From Pseudochryseolinea flava (GTDB lineage: Bacteria > Bacteroidota > Bacteroidia > Cytophagales > Cyclobacteriaceae), in the NCBI RefSeq assembly GCF_003286915.1, contig NZ_QMFY01000001.1, positions 372,001-436,000 on the forward strand: DNA of 64,000 nt, in the 5' to 3' direction. The notes below the pieces were generated by a model that was not told where the DNA came from, made no database searches, and saw only the letters and a program-made list of their open reading frames with translations. Positions 54,263-62,927 of the stretch are shown piece after piece (the stretch's first letter is position 1; every line of letters begins with the position of its first letter). A program made the translations under genes and the position numbers.

Positions 54263-54769
54263 ATGATCCGAATCGTCGTTTGTACCATCGCATGTAGTTT
54301 TATTCCCATCGTGACAGCCAACTGTCAATCTTCTATTGACCTCTATGGCCGCCTACCGCATATCATCAATTATCAATTCTGTGAAACCGCTGTTACCTAT
54401 TCGCAAGCCGCTTCTTTCGGTCTTACTTACCGGTATAAAAAATTCTTCAACGATTTCGGTGCTTATGTCGCAAGCGATAATCACTATGGATACTACTGTT
54501 ACTTTGGCCATCCCGTGGTCGAAAAACCGCTATCACATCGTATTTTTGCAATGAACATATTCGGTGAAGTGGCTTATGTTCCAAAACAACAAGAACAATT
54601 TCAGACTTGGGTGAAAATGGTAGGTGTCAGTCCTGTGTTTGTTGTACCCATCGATCACGGAGCGTTGGCCATTGCGATAACATGTGGCGCTGCATTTTCT
54701 AACGAAGTAAGTTTGACTACGCGCATCATTTTCAATTATTCACTTCCAATCATCAACGGCAAAAAATGA
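54263..54769 (+). CDS. Secreted hypothetical protein, coupled to ada
   Basis: 168 residues with a signal peptide (VVCTIACSFIPIVTANCQ), several Tyr-rich beta strands (GLTYRYKKFFNDFGAYVASD) and a C-terminal strand IIFNYSLPI. Possibly a small outer-membrane-type protein. Its stop overlaps the ada start by 4 bp (ATGA), which implies co-translation, although the link to DNA repair is unclear. Confidence 0.6.
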   Translation: MIRIVVCTIACSFIPIVTANCQSSIDLYGRLPHIINYQFCETAVTYSQAASFGLTYRYKKFFNDFGAYVASDNHYGYYCYFGHPVVEKPLSHRIFAMNIFGEVAYVPKQQEQFQTWVKMVGVSPVFVVPIDHGALAIAITCGAAFSNEVSLTTRIIFNYSLPIINGKK

Positions 54770-55812
54770 CAACGTTAACGTTTCAACAAAAATATGACGC
54801 CATGTATCGTAAGGATGCATCTTTTGATGGCGTGTTTATCACAGCTGTAAAAACAACCGGCGTATTCTGTAGACCTGTATGCACCGCACGTAAGCCAAAG
54901 CCAGAAAACGTCGTGTTCTATGACACTACCGAAGAAGCGATACTTCATGGATTCCGACCTTGTCAAGTCTGCAAACCTATGCTCCAGCCAGATCAAATGC
55001 CTGATCACATCAAAGCGCTTGTCGATGAAATAGTAGCAAATCCCGAGCTGCGTTTAAAAGATGGAGACCTCAAGCTTCGTAACATAGAGCCGTCGCAACT
55101 TCGTCGTTGGTTTAAAAAGAATCACAACATCAGTTTTCAATCATTTCAACGTCAACTGCGAATTAACAACGCCTTCACAAAACTACACTCAGGAGAATCC
55201 GTCACAGCATCTGCATACGATGCAGGTTACAACTCACTAAGCGGATTCAATGAAAGTTTCAAATCCATATTTGGCGAAGCACCTACCTCAGCAAAAGAAA
55301 AAAGCATCATCAATATCGCACGTTTCACGACGAAGCTTGGACCGATGTACGCGTGTGCCACACAAAGTGGCATTTGCCTGTTAGAGTTTACAAACCGCAG
55401 AATGTTAGAACGTGAGTTCAACGATTTAAAAAGATTGCTGAACGCAGTGATTTTGCCTGGAAAAAACATTTATCTCGCTCAGGTTGAACGTGAGATAACG
55501 GAGTACTTTAACGGCGTAAGAAAAGAGTTTACTGTTTCTCTCCATACACCTGGAACAGAATTTCAAAAATCAGTATGGGATACATTAAGACGTGTTCCAT
55601 ACGGAGAGACGCGTTCCTACAAAACACTTGCTTCGTCCATGAACAATCCGAATGCTGTACGCGCTGTCGCTTCCGCAAATGGCTTCAACCGCGTAGCCAT
55701 CATCGTTCCTTGTCATCGCATCATTGGTGAAAATGGAAACCTAACAGGTTATGGCGGCGGCCTTCCAAGAAAAAAATGGCTAATCGATTTCGAACGCGAA
55801 AAAAATCAATAA
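54766..55812 (+). CDS. ada: Ada-type DNA repair methyltransferase / transcriptional activator
   Basis: 348 residues: N-terminal zinc domain with Cys35, Cys39, Cys66 and Cys69 (FCRPVCTARKP; FRPCQVCKPM), where the methylphosphotriester-accepting Cys resides; an AraC HTH (about 90-185, with GYNSLSGFNESFKSIFGEAP); and an O6-methylguanine methyltransferase domain with the acceptor Cys316 in VPCHRIIG. All three Ada modules are intact. It repairs alkylated DNA and, once methylated, activates its regulon. Confidence 0.94.
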   Translation: MTTLTFQQKYDAMYRKDASFDGVFITAVKTTGVFCRPVCTARKPKPENVVFYDTTEEAILHGFRPCQVCKPMLQPDQMPDHIKALVDEIVANPELRLKDGDLKLRNIEPSQLRRWFKKNHNISFQSFQRQLRINNAFTKLHSGESVTASAYDAGYNSLSGFNESFKSIFGEAPTSAKEKSIINIARFTTKLGPMYACATQSGICLLEFTNRRMLEREFNDLKRLLNAVILPGKNIYLAQVEREITEYFNGVRKEFTVSLHTPGTEFQKSVWDTLRRVPYGETRSYKTLASSMNNPNAVRAVASANGFNRVAIIVPCHRIIGENGNLTGYGGGLPRKKWLIDFEREKNQ

Positions 55813-56054
55813 CCCCCGGAATTATGAGCCTTACGTTTCAACGGTTCAAGTAAATAATCCAAACCATTGATTTTGATTTCATAAATTGTAGCGAGTAACA
55901 TGCCTAATTTTCCAGGTGGGAAACCTTCTTTTGCAAACCACTCAAGGTAACTTACTGGTAGATTACAAAGCGTCGTGCCCTTATACTTTCCAAATGGCAT
56001 GGGCATGCGTACGATTGTAAGAAGAATTTCTGAATTTGGTTCGGCTGTTTCCAC
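55806..56054 (-). CDS. DUF3820 family protein
   Basis: 82 residues from GTG 56054. The family core is clear: PNSEILLTIVRMPMPFGKYK, LCNLPVSYLEWFAKEGFPPG, KLGMLLATIYEIKINGLDYL. DUF3820 proteins are small and of unknown function, some noted as quorum-regulated factors. I prefer GTG 56054 because the in-frame TTG at 56075 lies inside a TACCTTTG promoter element. The 3' end overlaps the ada 3' end by 7 bp. Confidence 0.85.
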   Translation of the reverse strand: METAEPNSEILLTIVRMPMPFGKYKGTTLCNLPVSYLEWFAKEGFPPGKLGMLLATIYEIKINGLDYLLEPLKRKAHNSGGY

Positions 56055-56072
56055 GCATTTATCAAGAAGTAG

Positions 56073-56080
56073 CAAAGGTA
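56073..56080 (-). promoter_or_regulatory. -7 element of the DUF3820 gene
   Basis: TACCTTTG on the minus strand matches TAnnTTTG and lies 18 bp before GTG 56054. Confidence 0.5.
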
Positions 56081-56155
56081 AGAAGGTTTATCGTTGGCGC
56101 AATGAATATACATTCACCATTAATCAATTCTTGAAAGCATGCTGTACATTGCGAC

Positions 56156-56617
56156 ATGTTTAGTCGTGAAGAAACATCTCGCATTAAAGAAGAGTTTTGG
56201 ACAACTTTCGGAAGATACATGAGCCCTGTTCCTTCCGTAGAGGGTAATAAGATTAATTGGATAAACTACCACACCGGCTTGAAGCACGTTCATTTCAGAA
56301 TGATCACCGAATCCAAATCTGCGCTCATCGCCATCACCATCGAGCACAGAGACCTCGAAATACAATCGTTATTTTTCGAGCAATTTCTCGAACTAAAAAC
56401 ATTACTGCATGCAACACTACAGGAAGAATGGCATTGGAAGCTGCATGAAACAACGTCGTCAGAAAAGATTATTAGCAAGATCTACAAAGAACTAAACGGA
56501 GTTTCTGTGCTTAACAAAGCGCAATGGCCAGAACTCATCTCCTTTTTTAAGCCACGCATCATTACGTTAGATGAGTTCTGGTCCGATGCCAAGTACAGCT
56601 TCGATAGTTTACGGTAG
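56156..56617 (+). CDS. DUF4268 domain protein
   Basis: 153 residues with the DUF4268 pattern: REETSRIKEEFWTTFGRYMS, INWINYHTGLKHVHFRMITE, IAITIEHRD, EWHWKLHE and NGVSVLNKAQWPELISFFKP. The family fold is related to restriction-endonuclease-associated domains; stand-alone members have no established function. It converges with the serine hydrolase gene with a 9-bp overlap. Confidence 0.88.
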   Translation: MFSREETSRIKEEFWTTFGRYMSPVPSVEGNKINWINYHTGLKHVHFRMITESKSALIAITIEHRDLEIQSLFFEQFLELKTLLHATLQEEWHWKLHETTSSEKIISKIYKELNGVSVLNKAQWPELISFFKPRIITLDEFWSDAKYSFDSLR

Positions 56618-57970
56618 TCTATTTGCTTCTACCCTGCGCGTGTCGCCCATAATCAACGCGAGTTTATAAATCATCCCGTCTTCATTTTTATCGAATTCTA
56701 CTTGCATATCGCCTTCCAGAAAATAAAAGCGATTTGTGCCATGCTCTGCGCGTAGCGTAAGCGTTGGTTGTCCATCTGCCACCAATGAAAGCCTACCATC
56801 GACGACTGTCACTTTTATGTCAAATCTCGAACATGTATAATTGCCTTCATATTTCCTAAGATCCTCGTGCGACAACATCTCCTCCGTTTTAGTGAAAGGC
56901 AAAACATATTTCTCATTAGAAAAAATATTTAGAACAGCGCTGATGATCGATTGCATACCATAGCGTACTCCATTGGTGCAATACGCGATCGCTAATTTGT
57001 CATCGGGATAGTAGGTTAACATTGCATGAGACGCGAGATATCCGCCACCGTGACCGAACCCTTCCTTTTCCAAAAACGGCATGTTAAAAATTCCAAAGCC
57101 GTACATGTCACGCATCGTAGTCATTTGCGCTAACGATGCTGACGCAAGAAGTTTCCCATTAAATAAACTATAAATAAACTTTGCCATATCTGTGGGTGTT
57201 GCCACGATACCGCCCGCGGGCCCAGGAATAGGTGCACCAAATTCTCCCTCATCAACATATTGCCATGCATCGTTCGCATATTGATATGTTTCCGCTTTGT
57301 TTACAACCTTCTTTAATGTAGGAGATCCATAATAAGTATTCTCTAATCCAATAACATCGGCGATTCTTTTAGTCAATATTTTTTCGTAAGATTTTTTCTC
57401 GAGTCGCTCAAGGATATATCCCAAGAGTACATAGTTAGAGTTGCTGTACTCAACACGCTCACCAGGAAAAAAATCCGCAGGATACGAAGCGATCTTTCCC
57501 ACGATACCCGGGTCATTTTCGATCACCTTTTCTTTTAATGAATCTACCGGATGCGTGAAGTCATGAATCCCGCTCGTATGACCAAGCATGTTTGCAATCG
57601 TGATACTATCTGCATTTGTTACTTGAGGAAAATATTTAGCGAGCGAAGTTTTCAGGCTAATCTTTCCTTCGGCAATGGCTTGTAGGATCATCGTAGCGGT
57701 ATACATTTTCGTTATGGACCATATACGATATTTGGTGTCCACGTTAGCGAGAATCTTCTCACCGGTACGCACCGTTCGAAAACCTATGGCGCGTTGATAA
57801 GCAACTACGCCATTCTTCATTACACAGATACTTCCCATGGCTTGATCGTTTTTTGATAGCCAATCGAAAAGATCATCTAATTTCCTCTTCTGTGTTTGCT
57901 GACCAAAGGTCGCTGGGGGCGTAAGCAAGAGCAAGTAATACGCCATTGCTAAACATACATATTTTTTCAT
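56609..57970 (-). CDS. Secreted serine hydrolase (class C beta-lactamase family)
   Basis: 453 residues from ATG 57970, which opens the signal peptide KKYVCLAMAYYLLLLTPPAT. Active-site motifs: SxxK as SITK (KYRIWSITKMYTATM), YxN as YSN (VEYSNSNYVLLGYILE), and a late HGGG (GFGHGGGYLASHA). A C-terminal DUF3471-like lipocalin-type domain (KYEGNYTCSRFDIKVTVVDG) follows. Likely a peptidase or esterase of the periplasm. Confidence 0.88.
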   Translation of the reverse strand: MKKYVCLAMAYYLLLLTPPATFGQQTQKRKLDDLFDWLSKNDQAMGSICVMKNGVVAYQRAIGFRTVRTGEKILANVDTKYRIWSITKMYTATMILQAIAEGKISLKTSLAKYFPQVTNADSITIANMLGHTSGIHDFTHPVDSLKEKVIENDPGIVGKIASYPADFFPGERVEYSNSNYVLLGYILERLEKKSYEKILTKRIADVIGLENTYYGSPTLKKVVNKAETYQYANDAWQYVDEGEFGAPIPGPAGGIVATPTDMAKFIYSLFNGKLLASASLAQMTTMRDMYGFGIFNMPFLEKEGFGHGGGYLASHAMLTYYPDDKLAIAYCTNGVRYGMQSIISAVLNIFSNEKYVLPFTKTEEMLSHEDLRKYEGNYTCSRFDIKVTVVDGRLSLVADGQPTLTLRAEHGTNRFYFLEGDMQVEFDKNEDGMIYKLALIMGDTRRVEANRLP

Positions 57971-58074
57971 GTCGATATTTTTTAACAACAGTACCGACAA
58001 TTTGAAAGTCAATTGAAAAAATGTGACTAACAATCTTGATTTTGTGATGAAGATGCGCGCTAACCGTTCGAATG

Positions 58075-58377
58075 TTAGACATTAAAAGATTCGTAGTGGA
58101 AAACTTTCTCTTCGAACTCGAGCAGCACACCGTCGTCCTCTGGGTAGTAGACAGCGCTCTCGTATTGATCGCCGGCAAACTCTTTAATGGAAGCAATGCT
58201 ATCCCATTCGGTGACCGTATAAAAATGTGCACAATCCGGATCGATGCGACGCCAAACCTTTACCGATATGTTGCCGGAAATTTTCTTATAATCCGCCGTG
58301 CCCTTGTGAAGCAAAAAATTAAGATAGCGATCTGCATTTTCGAGCGACGTTCGCCCATGCCAAACTCGAGTGATCAT
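58075..58377 (-). CDS. ABM-like / dimeric alpha-beta barrel small protein
   Basis: 100 residues: ITRVWHGRTSLENADRYLNF, KVWRRIDPDCAHFYTVTEWD and SIASIKEFAGDQYESAVYYP, the pattern of antibiotic-biosynthesis-monooxygenase-like proteins (ferredoxin-like dimers). Substrate unknown. Next to the GlxA-like module. Confidence 0.8.
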   Translation of the reverse strand: MITRVWHGRTSLENADRYLNFLLHKGTADYKKISGNISVKVWRRIDPDCAHFYTVTEWDSIASIKEFAGDQYESAVYYPEDDGVLLEFEEKVFHYESFNV

Positions 58378-58404
58378 TGAAGAAAACTTTAATGGTAATT
58401 GATT

Positions 58405-59031
58405 CTAGAAAATTGTAAAGGGAGATTGACTCTTTCTATCAATGTCGATTTGAAATGTCTTAGAACAAAATAGCGCGATGTCCCGATCGGAATACTTTTC
58501 AACCAGGTAGAGCATCAAATTTAAGAATGAAAACGCGCCACCATTAGTATATACGCCGCCTTGATCTGTAATGATTCGATCGTACACCAACTTTACATTG
58601 GGAAACAATTTTCGAAAATGATTGTACGCAGCCCAATGTGTCGAACATTCTTTGCCGTCCAAGATTCCAGCAGATGCAAGTAAAAATGCACCGGTACATA
58701 TACTCGCAACTTCTGCACCTTGATCATAACGATTCTTTATCCATTCTACCAGCTTTTGATTTAATGGGATTGACTTTTGGTAATTGTGATTAAGCGACGG
58801 AATGATAATCAAATCAGTACGTTTAATCTTCTTAATATTTATGGGGTGAGCTGAAAACCAGTTTCCATGAAAGCGCACCGTATCCGACAGACCTGCCAAT
58901 TCAATTTTAAAAACCGGTTGTCGACCTGCGCGTGTCATCACATCGTTCGCCCTGGAGAAAATTTTTAAGCTACCAACGATGCTACTCAAATTGTTTTCTC
59001 CTTCTGGTACCAGGATCGTAAGATGTTTCAT
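58405..59031 (-). other. GlxA/DJ-1-like module lacking its AraC HTH domain
   Basis: Possible independent gene starting at ATG 59031, 208 residues. It has the GlxA amidotransferase-like core: KHLTILVPEGENNLSSIVGS, TDLIIIPSLNHN, the Cys elbow VASICTGAFLLASAGILDGK and STHWAAYNHFRKLFPNVKL. Family members continue past SQSPF with about 110 residues of AraC HTH; here TAG follows SQSPFTIF, so the DNA-binding part is gone and it cannot act as a classic regulator. Confidence 0.75.
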
Positions 59032-59877
59032 GTTATTAAAGTTACACCTCAACATTATGCGGACCAACATTTTCTCCCATAGTTTGACAGAAGTGGCGCC
59101 GACCGAAAAACAAAAAACCCCGGGCATTCCGAGGGTTTTGCACATCTTTTCGTTGTTAGTGTCAGGCGCGTATTCGTTGAGGATATCCGCGAACGACCTG
59201 TTGTGAAGCGGATCGCGGTACTTTATTGGATCGCCGTCATGCGAGCGATAAGTATTACCGTTCAATAATTTCACAAGACGATCGCGCCGGTTACCAAACA
59301 CAAAAAAGCGATCGATGTCGGCTAGTCTTTGTTCAAGATCAAAATCTTTTACACGAACTTTTGTAATCATATTTGGTTGCACGCGCAAAACAAATCGCCA
59401 AGGCTCAATAAATCTGAACATCTTCACTGGCTTTTTTGAATATTGAAAGTGAACGGTAACTTCATGGAAGTAGAAACGCTCTTGCTCCGTAAACTTCATT
59501 CGGTCAAATTGCCACGCATATAAATCCTGCAACCGCTGATCACGGTCTACATAAATCTTCTTTCCTCTGTGTCGACGTTTCTTTAAGAAATCCTTTCGCC
59601 AACTCCATTGTCGTGTGTTGATCTTTCGCAATAACTTTTCAAAAAATGGCCCTTGCTTTGATCGCTTCACATCGTCGCGTAACACAAATGTTCTAACGTA
59701 TCCCTGTTCTACCGGAGGCTTAAGATCGACATATCCTAGTGCACGTATATCTTTCCGAATGGCGCGTTCTTCGCTGTACATACGGCGCAGCATTTTCTCC
59801 TCCGCTTCTATCTGCGATCGCTTCCGTGCTCTCGCCGATCGGAGTCGACTATGTACTATAAATTCGTTGCTATCCAT
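58405..59877 (-). CDS. RtcB-associated protein fused in frame to a truncated GlxA module
   Basis: One 490-codon frame with two unrelated parts. Residues 1 to about 244 form a basic protein (NEFIVHSRLRSARARKRSQI, DIRALGYVDLKPPVEQGYVR, FIEPWRFVLRVQPNMITKVR) of a type I recall beside rtcB in Bacteroidota; function unknown. Residues about 245-282 translate what looks like a terminator hairpin and untranslated leader. From Met283 a GlxA/DJ-1 domain begins (MKHLTILVPEGENNL). The junction suggests that the stop codon of the first gene was lost. RtcB ends 4 bp upstream, so the first part is in the rtcB operon. Confidence 0.75.
   Translation of the reverse strand: MDSNEFIVHSRLRSARARKRSQIEAEEKMLRRMYSEERAIRKDIRALGYVDLKPPVEQGYVRTFVLRDDVKRSKQGPFFEKLLRKINTRQWSWRKDFLKKRRHRGKKIYVDRDQRLQDLYAWQFDRMKFTEQERFYFHEVTVHFQYSKKPVKMFRFIEPWRFVLRVQPNMITKVRVKDFDLEQRLADIDRFFVFGNRRDRLVKLLNGNTYRSHDGDPIKYRDPLHNRSFADILNEYAPDTNNEKMCKTLGMPGVFCFSVGATSVKLWEKMLVRIMLRCNFNNMKHLTILVPEGENNLSSIVGSLKIFSRANDVMTRAGRQPVFKIELAGLSDTVRFHGNWFSAHPINIKKIKRTDLIIIPSLNHNYQKSIPLNQKLVEWIKNRYDQGAEVASICTGAFLLASAGILDGKECSTHWAAYNHFRKLFPNVKLVYDRIITDQGGVYTNGGAFSFLNLMLYLVEKYSDRDIALFCSKTFQIDIDRKSQSPFTIF
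59106..59140 (-). terminator. Terminator-like hairpin embedded in an open reading frame
   Basis: On the minus strand AAAACCCTCGG-AATG-CCCGGGGTTTT followed by TTGTTTTTC forms an intrinsic terminator (one C-C mismatch). It lies inside the 58405-59877 frame exactly where the RtcB-associated part ends, supporting a former gene boundary. Confidence 0.7.
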
Positions 59878-59881
59878 ACAC

Positions 59882-61288
59882 TTAATCTTTTGCCATCCTT
59901 ACAACGCGTGGTAAAAATTCGCCTTCGATAGCCACAAGCGTCGTCTGGCTTTTCATCACCAAATCGATGTCTTTGTATGCCAGCGGTGCTTCATCAACCC
60001 CACCTCCAATCAGCGTCACATTTTTACTTTGTAGTTCCTTTTTCAAACTGCTCATGGTGAAAGAATTTTTTGCGCGATCACGCGACATCTTTCTGCCGGC
60101 TCCGTGTGCCGCAGAATTTAACGACACATCATTTCCAAGTCCACGTACGATGTATCCTGCCGCGGTCATACTTCCCGGAATAATCCCAAGAACATCTTTC
60201 GCAGCCGGAGTCGCACCTTTCCGATGAACAATGTAGTCGTCGTCACCAATTCGTTCACGCCAAGCGAAGTTGTGATGATTTTCAATGTTTAATACTTGCT
60301 GAATACCCAGCGCCTCACAAAGATTCTTATGAATCCTATCATGACATGCTTTTGCATATTCACCTGCCAGATTCATAGACCGCCAATATTCTTCACCGGC
60401 CTCACTATTAAGGTCAAGCCATGCCAGATGTTTTGCCTCTCTTGGAAGCTTACATGTATTCATGGCAATGTTCGTGTAATGCTGCGCGATGTTCGCGCCC
60501 AAACTTCTTGATCCTGAGTGCGACAATAGTGCAGCATATCTTCCAGCAGGCAACGAGGTTTGATTGCCCTCATATAAGGTCACCACACCAAACTCCACGA
60601 AGTGATTTCCAGATCCTGAACTGCCCAGTTGTTTCACAGCTTTTCCATGCAGCTTTTTCAAGAGTGGCATTAGGGAAAAATCCGGATGATCAAGAACGTC
60701 ATGATGTTGATCGAAGTCAAGAAAACCGTCATTACCAAAGTGTGTGTAATTTTCAAGCGCCTTCTTCAATTCATATCGTTTGTCTTCCACATAAGCATCG
60801 GTTTGTTCCAGAATCGTGAGACTCATTCTGCAGCCAATGTCCATACCGACCCCGTATGGAACTACCGCATTCTTCGTGGCAAACACGCCGCCGATGGGAA
60901 GTCCATAGCCCTGATGTGCATCCGGCATTAAAGCTCCCTTCTCAGCCACTGGAAGTCGCATCGCAAGCGCCATTTGATTGATAGCACTTACTTCAATATG
61001 CTTACTTCCAAAAACATCAAAGTGCTTAGGTTCATCATTAAGTTGAAACACTTCAAAAGGTTCCGCTAGTAGTATTTTAGCCGCAACTTTATGAGCCAGT
61101 AGCCCTAACGTTGCATGTTGCAAATACGATTCCGGGGTTTCCAGTACATGCTGAATAATTTTTAACTTCTCATCATTCGGTGTATGCTTAAAATGCCTGT
61201 TCATAATATTTAAAGCCACGCTTCGTGCAACATCCGACGGAAAATCAATTGCCGATAATAATTTTATATCTAATTTCTGTTTGGCCAT
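59882..61288 (-). CDS. rtcB: RNA-splicing ligase RtcB
   Basis: 468 residues with all key RtcB residues: Cys153 in MDIGCRMS, His229 in SGSGNHF, His257 in SHSGSRSLG, and the GMP-accepting His395 in AAHGAGRKMSR; also MPDAHQGYGLPIGG (metal binding) and GGGVDEAPLAYKDI. RtcB joins 2',3'-cyclic phosphate or 3'-phosphate RNA ends to 5'-OH using GTP and Mn2+, repairing RNA cut by toxins. Archease and RtcA are absent; the next gene is the RtcB-associated protein, 4 bp away. TGAGGTG precedes the start by about 10 bp, another unusually good Shine-Dalgarno match. Confidence 0.96.
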   Translation of the reverse strand: MAKQKLDIKLLSAIDFPSDVARSVALNIMNRHFKHTPNDEKLKIIQHVLETPESYLQHATLGLLAHKVAAKILLAEPFEVFQLNDEPKHFDVFGSKHIEVSAINQMALAMRLPVAEKGALMPDAHQGYGLPIGGVFATKNAVVPYGVGMDIGCRMSLTILEQTDAYVEDKRYELKKALENYTHFGNDGFLDFDQHHDVLDHPDFSLMPLLKKLHGKAVKQLGSSGSGNHFVEFGVVTLYEGNQTSLPAGRYAALLSHSGSRSLGANIAQHYTNIAMNTCKLPREAKHLAWLDLNSEAGEEYWRSMNLAGEYAKACHDRIHKNLCEALGIQQVLNIENHHNFAWRERIGDDDYIVHRKGATPAAKDVLGIIPGSMTAAGYIVRGLGNDVSLNSAAHGAGRKMSRDRAKNSFTMSSLKKELQSKNVTLIGGGVDEAPLAYKDIDLVMKSQTTLVAIEGEFLPRVVRMAKD

Positions 61289-61706
61289 AATTATAGCACC
61301 TCAGTTTTCGAATGAAAATGAGTATAGAGAATCATCAATCGTGCGCTTCTTAGTAAAAGAGCGTAACAGAATGATGCTCAAAGCGTGTGCTGAGCTCGGT
61401 TATTAAGTAAATTTTTAGATGACGACAGCTATCGTGACAAGTATTTTGTCCGTGCTGTTAAAGGGCGATATGTAAACTTAAGACCAACATAATTTCCTCT
61501 ATTTAGATTGAACACAAGAGGTGAAATGCTTTTACAAAGCTAGCCGAAGTTTTTTGAACCACAATAGGAAGTTACAAAAAACGATTATTTAGATCGTTTC
61601 AACGATAAAGTACGAAACCTGATGCGCCAACCTCGCCAAACTTTATGACGAAATATTTATGGAATTCTACAAGGTTATGCATCTTCGTAGCATCAAATCC
61701 ATCGAT
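61289..61706. other. About 420-bp divergent gap, nothing recognised
   Basis: Between rtcB and a secreted-protein gene. It must contain both promoters, but I find neither an exact TAnnTTTG element nor the GG/GC dinucleotide pair of a sigma-54 promoter such as E. coli uses for rtcB. No RNA gene or repeat is visible. Confidence 0.45.
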
Positions 61707-62159
61707 ATGAAATTATTTCTAATCGCAATCATCTTTTTTATGGCAAGCTCCAATGTTCTAGCGCAAAACGACGATGCATCGTGGGGAAAAGATTTTACCA
61801 TCACATTTTCTTTCACCGGAAGTATGGATGGGAGTCAAACAAAACTAACGTTCACGTACGACTCCATGATTTATACACGAAATTCAGGAATGACGGCACC
61901 GAAAACAGATCTGCATACAATGACTGCTTCGGATCGGACAATGATCATCAAAAAAATGAAAGCGCTAAAAATTAAAGAGGTTACTTCCGAAAGTAACATG
62001 GCGCCTGTGAATGATGGGTGGTCGGAAATGCTTTGTTATGGAAGTCATTGTATTCAAGGCGGAACCTCCGCAAAGATGACTGAGAAGAACAAACAAATAT
62101 TTTCGGAAGCGTGCGAATTCTTACAAACATTTGCCAACGGAAAAAGTAAATCAAAATAA
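61707..62159 (+). CDS. Secreted hypothetical protein
   Basis: 150 residues from ATG 61707, which opens the signal peptide KLFLIAIIFFMASSNVLAQ; 16 in-frame codons upstream lack signal character. The mature part begins NDDASWGKDF and has ITFSFTGSMDGSQTKLTFTY, then a helix and LCYGSHCIQGG with two Cys. No family recognised. The Crp/Fnr gene starts 7 bp after its stop. Confidence 0.65.
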   Translation: MKLFLIAIIFFMASSNVLAQNDDASWGKDFTITFSFTGSMDGSQTKLTFTYDSMIYTRNSGMTAPKTDLHTMTASDRTMIIKKMKALKIKEVTSESNMAPVNDGWSEMLCYGSHCIQGGTSAKMTEKNKQIFSEACEFLQTFANGKSKSK

Positions 62160-62166
62160 ACGATCA

Positions 62167-62754
62167 ATGTTCGATCTTCTCATTGAGAACATCAGGCGAC
62201 GCGACGTGAAATTAACTCCGCGTCACATCGACACGATCAAATCGCTGTTCGTTCATAAAAAACTTAGAAAGCACCAATACATTCTTCAAGAAGGAGAGAT
62301 CGCGACGCATGACAATTTTTTAATTAAAGGTCTTGCAAAAATGTATCGCGTTGACGAAAAGGGACAAGAACACGTTTTACGATTTACACCAGAAGAGTGG
62401 TGGGCAGGAGATCTGGCTAGCTTCCTGAGTCAACAGCCTACTATTTATAATGTTGATTGCGTAGAAGACACCGAAGTTCTTCGCATTAGCGCCAAGGATC
62501 TCGAAGTACTATTCAATAAAATCCCGGAGATGAACAAATACTTCAGGTTGCTTTATCAACGATCAATAATTTCTTACAGCAACAGACTCACATCCAATCT
62601 CAGCAAATCCGCCAGCGAGCGCTACAGTGAATTCATTCAGCAATATCCACTAATTGAACAACGCGTGCCGAATCATTTAATAGCATCCTACTTGGGAATC
62701 ACCCCACAGAGCCTAAGTCGAATACGACGTCTACAAACAAAACGAAAAGTATAA
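62167..62754 (+). CDS. Crp/Fnr-family transcriptional regulator
   Basis: 195 residues from ATG 62167 (MFDLLIENIRRRDVKL); in-frame codons back to 62131 overlap the preceding gene. Beta roll (KHQYILQEGEIATHDNFLIK, EHVLRFTPEEWWAGDLASFL) and HTH tail HLIASYLGITPQSLSRIRRL. Closely similar in form to the Crp/Fnr proteins at 43617-44183 and 52617-53192. It is upstream of DoxX with an inverted repeat in the gap. Confidence 0.9.
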   Translation: MFDLLIENIRRRDVKLTPRHIDTIKSLFVHKKLRKHQYILQEGEIATHDNFLIKGLAKMYRVDEKGQEHVLRFTPEEWWAGDLASFLSQQPTIYNVDCVEDTEVLRISAKDLEVLFNKIPEMNKYFRLLYQRSIISYSNRLTSNLSKSASERYSEFIQQYPLIEQRVPNHLIASYLGITPQSLSRIRRLQTKRKV

Positions 62755-62797
62755 TCAACAGGATATCGTTTTTTCAATCAGAAAAAACATTACCCTA

Positions 62798-62818
62798 TGT
62801 TAACGAAATTAGTTAACA
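62798..62818. promoter_or_regulatory. Inverted repeat between a Crp/Fnr gene and doxX
   Basis: TGTTAAC-GAAATTA-GTTAACA, perfect 7-bp arms with a 7-bp spacer, about 110 bp before the DoxX start. Candidate operator of the upstream Crp/Fnr protein. Confidence 0.5.
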
Positions 62819-62927
62819 CACGCGCTTCAACTTCACGCTCACATTCTCGTTCATTTGTACCATCGATAGGCACTGACTAACACTTCTTTCGTGCCCATCA
62901 CAAAGGTCTATTTAAAATTAAACAGAA

